Assembly: GCA_051657905.1 (NCBI GenBank)
Contig: JBOFLO010000069.1
Location: 1-9,748, forward strand
Source: JBOFLO01 sp051657905
GTDB lineage: Bacteria; Patescibacteriota; Gracilibacteria; UBA1369
Direction: 5' to 3'
Length of the DNA: 9,748 bases
In this document: positions 5,424 to 9,748 of the stretch, one piece after another
Numbering within the stretch: the first letter of the stretch is position 1
Layout: each line of letters starts with the position of its first letter
Program-made: the position numbers and the translations under genes
Notes under the pieces: generated by a model
Seen by the model: only the letters and a program-made list of their open reading frames with translations
Databases searched by the model: none
What the model was told of the DNA's origin: nothing

Positions 5424-6257
5424 TTAAGGCTGAGGGGCGGCGTCTAGGTCTGTTTTTGGTTTGCATTGAGTTAAACGTAGTGAATACATAACCATGTTAG
5501 TTCGCGGGTCTTTTTGTAGAGAAAAAGAGGCGAGATTATTGGTTTTTGGTTCCACACATTTGTAGTAAATATAGCTGATTTGAGGGTTTTCTTTGTCTTT
5601 AGTAACGGCAGTTGGTCTTACTCCATGGAAAACTACATTGCCAAATTGAGGTGTTTTATTAAGTGTAGCGATAACAATATCTTCTTCCGGAAGATGATTG
5701 AACTGCTTTACTTTATTTTTGTGACTTACCATTGTTTCCCATTTGTAGCTCAATGGTTTAACAATTTCGCCATTTTCATCAATATTTGGTTTCAAATGCT
5801 GAGCTTCCAAATAATAATTTCCTGATTTTTCCAATAATTGTTCAGCGGTAATTTTAATATTATAAGTTTCCATAATTTTGATGAAATCAGCTTCATTGCT
5901 AATTGCATCAGGTACATTCGGACTTTCTTCCTTAGGCATAGGGACAACTTTGGGAGCTTCCACTACAAATGCTTCAGCAGCTTTTTGTTGAAATGGATTG
6001 CCATTAATCAAAAAATATCCTGCTGATCCAGCAGCACCAAAAGAAATCATTGAGGCGCCCAGAGCGAAAAGTTTGAAACGAGTGCTGGTTGTTGCCTCCT
6101 CAATAGGATGATTACTGACAATTTGTTCTAATGGCACGGGTCTAGGGCCGGAATTGCGCTGTTTTTCTAATTCTTGCTGAGGAGCAAGGGAAATGGGCGC
6201 TTCGTCGGCTCCATAGAGAGTTTCGGCATTAGGATCGTGTTTTTTGAGTGTATTCAT
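5424..6257 (-). CDS. Hypothetical single-pass membrane protein with extracytoplasmic domain
   Basis: I do not recognise this 277-residue protein. The N-terminal 60 residues are hydrophilic and rich in Pro, Glu and Asn, without a signal peptide. One membrane helix follows at about 61-85 (small residues, GAAGSAG), then a Pro-rich spacer (100-117) and a globular domain of about 160 residues ending in a polar tail. The order of basic residues (Arg60, Lys62 before the helix) suggests N-in, C-out. Cys234 and Cys265 are the only cysteines and both lie in the outer domain, so a disulfide is possible. I chose the ATG at 6257; a TTG at 6296 would add 13 residues but lies in what looks like the leader. 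It is transcribed divergently from the exchanger gene and ends at the hairpin near 5260. Its C-rich, TTG-poor codon use matches other minus-strand genes. Confidence 0.8.
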   Translation of the reverse strand: MNTLKKHDPNAETLYGADEAPISLAPQQELEKQRNSGPRPVPLEQIVSNHPIEEATTSTRFKLFALGASMISFGAAGSAGYFLINGNPFQQKAAEAFVVEAPKVVPMPKEESPNVPDAISNEADFIKIMETYNIKITAEQLLEKSGNYYLEAQHLKPNIDENGEIVKPLSYKWETMVSHKNKVKQFNHLPEEDIVIATLNKTPQFGNVVFHGVRPTAVTKDKENPQISYIYYKCVEPKTNNLASFSLQKDPRTNMVMYSLRLTQCKPKTDLDAAPQP

Positions 6258-6305
6258 GTTTGATGAATTAATGAGATTTGTATTTATAAACCCCAAGAAG
6301 GTGAT

Positions 6306-6333
6306 ATATTACATTATTTTTCAAAAAAAGCAA
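6306..6333 (-). promoter_or_regulatory. Candidate promoter for the unknown membrane protein
   Basis: On the minus strand TTGCTT (6333-6328) and TAATAT (6311-6306) are 16 bases apart. The predicted start near 6299 gives a leader of about 40 bases before the ATG at 6257. Each box matches four of six consensus positions at a slightly short spacing, so support is modest; the divergent arrangement requires a promoter somewhere in 6258-6426. Confidence 0.35.
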
Positions 6334-6372
6334 GTTTGAGGGGCGAGTTTAGTGAAGAAAGGGCTTAAATAC

Positions 6373-6401
6373 TTTTAAAAACGCAATTTTTATGTTATAA
6401 T
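6373..6401 (+). promoter_or_regulatory. Promoter with extended -10 for the exchanger operon
   Basis: A perfect TATAAT lies at 6396-6401 and is preceded by TG at 6393-6394, giving an extended -10 (TGTTATAAT). Seventeen bases upstream is a weak -35 (TTTTAA, 6373-6378), which extended -10 promoters tolerate. The start would be near 6408, leaving a leader of about 19 bases before the ATG at 6427. This is the best promoter match in the window. Confidence 0.65.
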
Positions 6402-6426
6402 TTTAAGATTTATAAAAAATTAAAAG

Positions 6427-7380
6427 ATGGTATTAAATATTTTGTTCTTTTTGGCGGGGTTTGCCATTTTGGCCAAGTCATCTGAGTTGGTGATGAATGG
6501 TGTGGAGAATTTTTCTAATAGTAGTAAGATTTCTAAATTCGCTTCATCATTTTTTATTTTGGGGATTTTGACTTCGCTTTCGGAAATGTCGGTGGGTTTG
6601 AATGCAGTGATTGAAAAGAAACCGGAGGTGTTTGTGGGAAATTTAATTGGAGCATCTTTTGTGATTATGATGTTGATAATTCCCTTGCTGGCGATTTTTA
6701 ATAAGGGGGTTAATTTGAAAGATCATTTGAGTCCGGCGAAATTGGCCTGTTTTTTGATTTTAATTATCAGTCCATCTTTGATTTTACTGGATGGATTGGT
6801 GACTTATTATGATGCCTTATTATTGTTATTCTTATGCGGAGCTTTCTTTTATATGTTTCAGAAAGATGCTGCTGTTTTGGATAATTTGAAAGCGAAAAAA
6901 AACAAAAAGGAATTGTCGAAAAGTATTTTGAAAATAGCTATTGGGGCAGTGTTGATTTTTGTTGCTAGTAAATTGTTGGTGGATAGTACGATTTATTTTG
7001 CAGCATTTTTTGGAGTTCCATCATTTTTGGTTAGTTTGATAGTTCTTTCTGTTGGTACGAATATTCCGGAATTAACAATTGCCTTTAAATCAGTAAATAA
7101 AAAAGTGCCGGAAATTGCTTTTGGTGATTATATTGGTTCTTCTACCGTAAATGTTTTGTTATTTGGTTTATTAACGCTTTTACATGGGCCATTTGCTGTA
7201 GCGGCCAGCGGTTTTGATATTACATTCTTCATTTTGATTATTGGTTACACAATGTTCTTTGTATTCGGACGTACTAAAAGCCGTATTTCGCCTTTAGAGG
7301 GCTTAATTTTATTACTTATTTATTTAGTTTTCCTTGCTTTCCAAGCTACGGAAATTTTCATTTTATCAGCTCAAATTTAA
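6427..7380 (+). CDS. Sodium/calcium exchanger family (CaCA) membrane protein
   Basis: Integral membrane antiporter of the cation/calcium superfamily (YrbG/NCX-like), expected to exchange Ca2+ or another cation for Na+ or H+. It has 317 residues, the normal size for prokaryotic members, and about ten hydrophobic helices in two halves joined by a Lys-rich cytoplasmic loop (about 145-165). The alpha-2 repeat is clear: GTNIPEL (210-216) with Glu215, then GDYIGSSTVN (233-242), where Asp234 replaces the usual Asn. The alpha-1 repeat is divergent: LTSLSEM (48-54) keeps Glu53 but lacks the Gly-Thr and Pro of GTSLPE, and GNLIGAS (71-77) keeps Asn72. Both ion-coordinating Glu residues are therefore present. 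A strong extended -10 promoter precedes it, and an unknown gene follows 4 bases after its stop. The ion specificity cannot be decided. Confidence 0.88.
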   Translation: MVLNILFFLAGFAILAKSSELVMNGVENFSNSSKISKFASSFFILGILTSLSEMSVGLNAVIEKKPEVFVGNLIGASFVIMMLIIPLLAIFNKGVNLKDHLSPAKLACFLILIISPSLILLDGLVTYYDALLLLFLCGAFFYMFQKDAAVLDNLKAKKNKKELSKSILKIAIGAVLIFVASKLLVDSTIYFAAFFGVPSFLVSLIVLSVGTNIPELTIAFKSVNKKVPEIAFGDYIGSSTVNVLLFGLLTLLHGPFAVAASGFDITFFILIIGYTMFFVFGRTKSRISPLEGLILLLIYLVFLAFQATEIFILSAQI

Positions 7381-7384
7381 TTAT

Positions 7385-8317
7385 ATGAATTCAAAGAATT
7401 TACATTCAGCTAAACATAATCAATCTGAACATTCCGAAGAAATTTCTGAAGTGAGAGTGCGGCATACGGTTGCGGAATTAATGAGAGAGAAAAGGTATGC
7501 TTTCCAAAGAGCGGTGTTTGAAATGGAGAGTGATCCAAATTTGGCAGAATTAGTGAAAATGGGTAGTGGTAGAAAAGAAGCTGGATTGCTGAGAGGAATG
7601 GTAGATGAATTAAATAATTTTGAGGATCAGTATTTGGGTGATGATCACTTTTCTGCTGAAGCAAGTTTGCAATTGGATGCTTTGGAAAAAATTTTTGATA
7701 GAGGTATGAATAAATTGATAATTAATTGGGCAAGTCTTCAAAATAAATATGATTGGGGAACTTTGGCTAGAACTCTGGAAAGCGATATGTTAAAGGCTGC
7801 TAAAGTTGTTGGTTTGGATAGTGAATTGAAGGTATCTATTAAAAAATGGTTTTCTGGTTATCAAAAGAAACAGAGGCAGGAAAAATTGTATGTTGATCGA
7901 GATAAGTTGAATATGGAAGCGTTGCAAGCTCATCAACAACTGGCTTATTATAAGTCGAATGGTGGTAGTAGAGAGGTAATTGAAGACATTAGAGCGAAAA
8001 TACAAGTAATTGACGATCAATTGAGAGATTTGCCGGTTGATCCACAGAACGCACCGGCTTTTAGTAGCTTAAATCCTAATAATCCTAATTATAATCGTGA
8101 GAAGGTTGTGATTAAGAATGTTGTTAGACCAAATGAACCAGCTGCAAAAGAATTTAAAAAATCTAAATGGGCTGAGCCTGAGGATACCAAAATTTCTGCT
8201 CGAAAAATGCAGCAAATGAAAGAGGAATTGAAGGCTAGAAAATTGGCTGAGCAAAAGTCGGAGGGTGGAGTACGAGGATTTTTGAAGAAAATTCCTTTGT
8301 TAGGTAGATTGTTCTAA
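7385..8317 (+). CDS. Hypothetical cytoplasmic helical protein
   Basis: Not recognised. I take the ATG at 7385 as the start, 4 bases after the exchanger stop, giving 310 residues; an upstream in-frame TTG at 7334 would overlap the exchanger. The protein is charged and mostly helical by composition, without signal peptide or membrane helix. A His/Ser/Glu-rich start (1-25) precedes helical stretches at about 27-60, 65-80, 90-120 and 125-160; a probable coiled coil at about 160-216 is followed by a Pro/Asn-rich low-complexity linker (218-252, containing NPNNPNYN), a Lys/Glu-rich helix (268-292) and a short basic-hydrophobic tail FLKKIPLLGRLF, which could be an amphipathic membrane or partner-binding helix. 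It contains no cysteine. Co-transcription with the exchanger suggests a membrane-related or regulatory role, but that is inference. Its last 18 bases overlap the end of ligD on the opposite strand. Confidence 0.85.
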   Translation: MNSKNLHSAKHNQSEHSEEISEVRVRHTVAELMREKRYAFQRAVFEMESDPNLAELVKMGSGRKEAGLLRGMVDELNNFEDQYLGDDHFSAEASLQLDALEKIFDRGMNKLIINWASLQNKYDWGTLARTLESDMLKAAKVVGLDSELKVSIKKWFSGYQKKQRQEKLYVDRDKLNMEALQAHQQLAYYKSNGGSREVIEDIRAKIQVIDDQLRDLPVDPQNAPAFSSLNPNNPNYNREKVVIKNVVRPNEPAAKEFKKSKWAEPEDTKISARKMQQMKEELKARKLAEQKSEGGVRGFLKKIPLLGRLF

Positions 8318-9748
8318 AGATCCGTAAACTTTTTCGATTTTTTTCAGAGCAGTCGCCATGTTGATTCCTTTTCCTAGTACCGGTTTCCAAAGGTCTCCGA
8401 CTTTTTCTATTCTTTGGAAAATGTTTTTAATGGTGAAGTTGGTGGGTGCGAGGCCGGGACGAACTTCGGACCATTTTAAAGGTGTGGAAACTGGGGCTTG
8501 AGGTTTTGGGCGTACGGAATAAGCAGAGGCGACGGTTTGATTTTGGCGATTTTGTAAAAAGTCCAAATAGACTTTGCGATGACGTTTGTCGGGGGATCTT
8601 TCAATACTGGTGATTTTGGGGATTTCTTTGTGAATTAAATGCGCTAATAATTTGGCGAAATTTACGCTTTGTTCGGTGGTGTATTTTGCGCCGAGAGGGA
8701 TGAAGATATGTAGTCCGCTGGCGCCGGAAGTTTTCGGGTAACTTTTTATGCCGATTTTGTCCAAAACTTTATGAGTGGCTTGGGCGGTTTGAATAATTTT
8801 TTCAAAACTAACTTCTAAAGGATCTAAATCCAGAATTAAATAATCGGGGTGATCGGGCTTTTGATAGCGGGAATTCCAAGGATTGATTTCTATACAACCC
8901 AGATTGGCCATATATAATAGTGTTTCGCGATCCTGGCAGAGCAGATAATTTATGTATTTACTTTCTCCATCGGAGTACATGGGTACTGATTTAACGAAGT
9001 CGGGCTGATTTTTTAAATCTTTTTGAAAGAAACTGGCGCCGTTTATGCCATCCGGGTGACGATTCATGCTTTCCGGGCGATCTTTCAAATAAGGTAGCAT
9101 GACGGGGGAAATTTTTTTGTAGTATTCAATTAAATCGCCTTTGGTATATTTTTCTTTTGGCCAATAAATTTTTTCCAGATTGCTGAAATTTTGAGTATTG
9201 GAAAAAGTTTTGCCAAGAGATTTAGAGGTTTTTGAGCCAATGGTTTTAGCGATTTTCTTGGCTTTTTTACTGGCTTTGGGAGGTGTTTTAGTTTGCGGGT
9301 TTTCCATTATTACTTCCTGTGGCTTTTTGTCATAGCGCAGGCCAAGGAAAACCGGTTGGCGCAAATATCCTTCTTCGGTCCAATTAGTGAAACGAACTTC
9401 GCAAATAATTTTTGGTTTGATCCATTGTACCGGCATGTTGGTTTTTGGTTCTTTGCTGAAAGGGGATTTTTTAACAATTAAGGGAGTGAGTAATTTTTTC
9501 ATTTCTTCCAAAGAATCATCGCTGAAGCCGGTGCCAGTGTGGCCGATGTAAGTCAGTTTTTTATTTTTGTAAACCCCCAATACCAATGCCCCAAAGGCTT
9601 TACGGCTGCCGCGAGGGCTGGTTATGCCGCAAATAATTGCTTCCTGTTGATTGAGGTTTTTGATTTTCAACCAACGTTCGCTGCGTTTGCCCGGTTCGTA
9701 TAAACTGGCAGCATCTTTGGCCATAATTCCTTCCAAGCCCATTTTTAC
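8300..9748 (-). CDS. ligD: LigD-type ATP-dependent DNA ligase-polymerase, 5'-truncated by the window edge
   Basis: Multifunctional enzyme of bacterial non-homologous end joining: it seals double-strand breaks and fills in ends, normally recruited by Ku. The frame stays open to the right edge, so the ATG at 9742 is internal; it corresponds to ligase motif IV, EGIMAK, not to a start. The visible 482 residues are, in order: ligase motifs IV and V (GLEGIMAK, RWLKIK); the OB-fold (about 45-148) with LRQPVFLGLRYDK near its end; a Lys-rich linker (about 152-188); and a complete primase-polymerase domain (about 189-480) with RHPDGINGASFFQK, LGCIEINPWNSR, the metal-binding ILDLDP, KTSGASGLHIFIPL and KVYLDFLQN. 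The order LIG then POL matches Pseudomonas-type LigD, not the mycobacterial POL-PE-LIG order. The ligase lysine motif KxDG, and any phosphoesterase domain, would be outside the window. No Ku gene is visible; it may lie beyond the right edge. Confidence 0.95.
   Translation of the reverse strand, partial: VKMGLEGIMAKDAASLYEPGKRSERWLKIKNLNQQEAIICGITSPRGSRKAFGALVLGVYKNKKLTYIGHTGTGFSDDSLEEMKKLLTPLIVKKSPFSKEPKTNMPVQWIKPKIICEVRFTNWTEEGYLRQPVFLGLRYDKKPQEVIMENPQTKTPPKASKKAKKIAKTIGSKTSKSLGKTFSNTQNFSNLEKIYWPKEKYTKGDLIEYYKKISPVMLPYLKDRPESMNRHPDGINGASFFQKDLKNQPDFVKSVPMYSDGESKYINYLLCQDRETLLYMANLGCIEINPWNSRYQKPDHPDYLILDLDPLEVSFEKIIQTAQATHKVLDKIGIKSYPKTSGASGLHIFIPLGAKYTTEQSVNFAKLLAHLIHKEIPKITSIERSPDKRHRKVYLDFLQNRQNQTVASAYSVRPKPQAPVSTPLKWSEVRPGLAPTNFTIKNIFQRIEKVGDLWKPVLGKGINMATALKKIEKVYGSLEQST

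Noticed and set aside
6258..6296. TTG at 6296 as the start of the unknown membrane protein
   Set aside because: It would add 13 residues without recognisable features in the promoter-leader region; ATG at 6257 is a better codon.
7334..7384. TTG at 7334 as the start of the unknown helical protein
   Set aside because: It would overlap the exchanger gene by 47 bases; the ATG at 7385 gives a normal short operon spacing.
8072..8097. Short tandem repeat (AATCCTAAT twice)
   Set aside because: Only two 9-base copies inside a Pro/Asn-rich linker; this is low-complexity coding sequence, not a repeat element.
8273..8296. Possible terminator hairpin near the end of the 7385-8317 gene
   Set aside because: The stem AGGATTTTT/AAAATTCCT has a central mismatch, only three G-C pairs and no proper T-run on either strand.
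9740..9742. ATG as the start of LigD
   Set aside because: It lies immediately before ligase motif IV (EGIMAK), and the frame continues to the window edge; a ligase without its catalytic lysine would make no sense.
1..9748. Recoding of TGA as glycine or tryptophan, known in some candidate phyla
   Set aside because: All genes read through at full length with TGA as stop, and Gly and Trp motif residues use GGN and TGG. The lack of TGA among eight stops is not significant in AT-rich DNA.
1..9748. CRISPR arrays, tRNA genes, insertion sequences, phage genes or attachment sites
   Set aside because: I looked for regularly spaced repeats, cloverleaf-like segments, terminal inverted repeats and transposase or integrase motifs and saw none; nearly all sequence is accounted for by the listed genes.

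Overview
The window is compact, AT-rich bacterial DNA with eight substantial protein genes, two of them cut by the window edges, plus one probable small open reading frame. No tRNA, rRNA, CRISPR, insertion sequence or integrase is visible. No gene-free stretch exceeds 300 bases; the longest, 5173-5423, holds a promoter candidate, a strong hairpin and the small reading frame. The gene mix (ClpB, HAD phosphatase, membrane-anchored PQQ-type sugar dehydrogenase, TspO, dienelactone hydrolase lipoprotein, CaCA exchanger, LigD, several orphan proteins), the nearly complete absence of Shine-Dalgarno sites and the short spacers resemble genomes of Candidate Phyla Radiation (Patescibacteria) bacteria. 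That assignment is inference, at about even odds. TGA is not read as a sense codon here: all reading frames are intact with the standard bacterial code, and all eight visible stops are TAA or TAG.

Layout. (1) Plus strand 2-3792: clpB (5' end missing), a HAD-family hydrolase with an unusual C-terminal membrane segment, and a PQQ-type sugar dehydrogenase, with gaps of 2 and 18 bases, probably one transcript. (2) Minus strand 5172-3795: a dienelactone-hydrolase lipoprotein followed after 10 bases by tspO. The dehydrogenase and tspO converge with only 2 bases between stops, and a terminator-like hairpin for the plus-strand transcript lies inside tspO. (3) 5173-5423: a perfect 11-bp hairpin with a T7 tail on the minus strand, and on the plus strand a 38-codon hydrophobic reading frame that would be fully covered by the 3' UTR of the next gene. 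(4) Minus strand 6257-5424: a single-pass membrane protein of unknown function. (5) A divergent promoter region, 6258-6426. (6) Plus strand 6427-8317: a CaCA-family cation exchanger and an unknown helical protein, 4 bases apart. (7) Minus strand 9748-8300: the C-terminal part of a LigD ligase-polymerase, whose stop overlaps the end of the unknown gene by 18 bases.

How the genes may work together. No single pathway links all of them. Several products act at or outside the membrane (dehydrogenase, hydrolase lipoprotein, TspO, exchanger, unknown membrane protein), while ClpB (protein disaggregation) and LigD (double-strand break repair) are stress and maintenance functions. Plus-strand genes are GT-rich and favour the leucine codon TTG, whereas minus-strand genes are AC-rich and favour TTA and CTN, which suggests the plus strand is the leading replication strand. 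The best candidates for something undescribed are the small hydrophobic reading frame with its overlapping antisense 3' UTR, the HAD-membrane fusion with a possible internal start, and the two unknown proteins.
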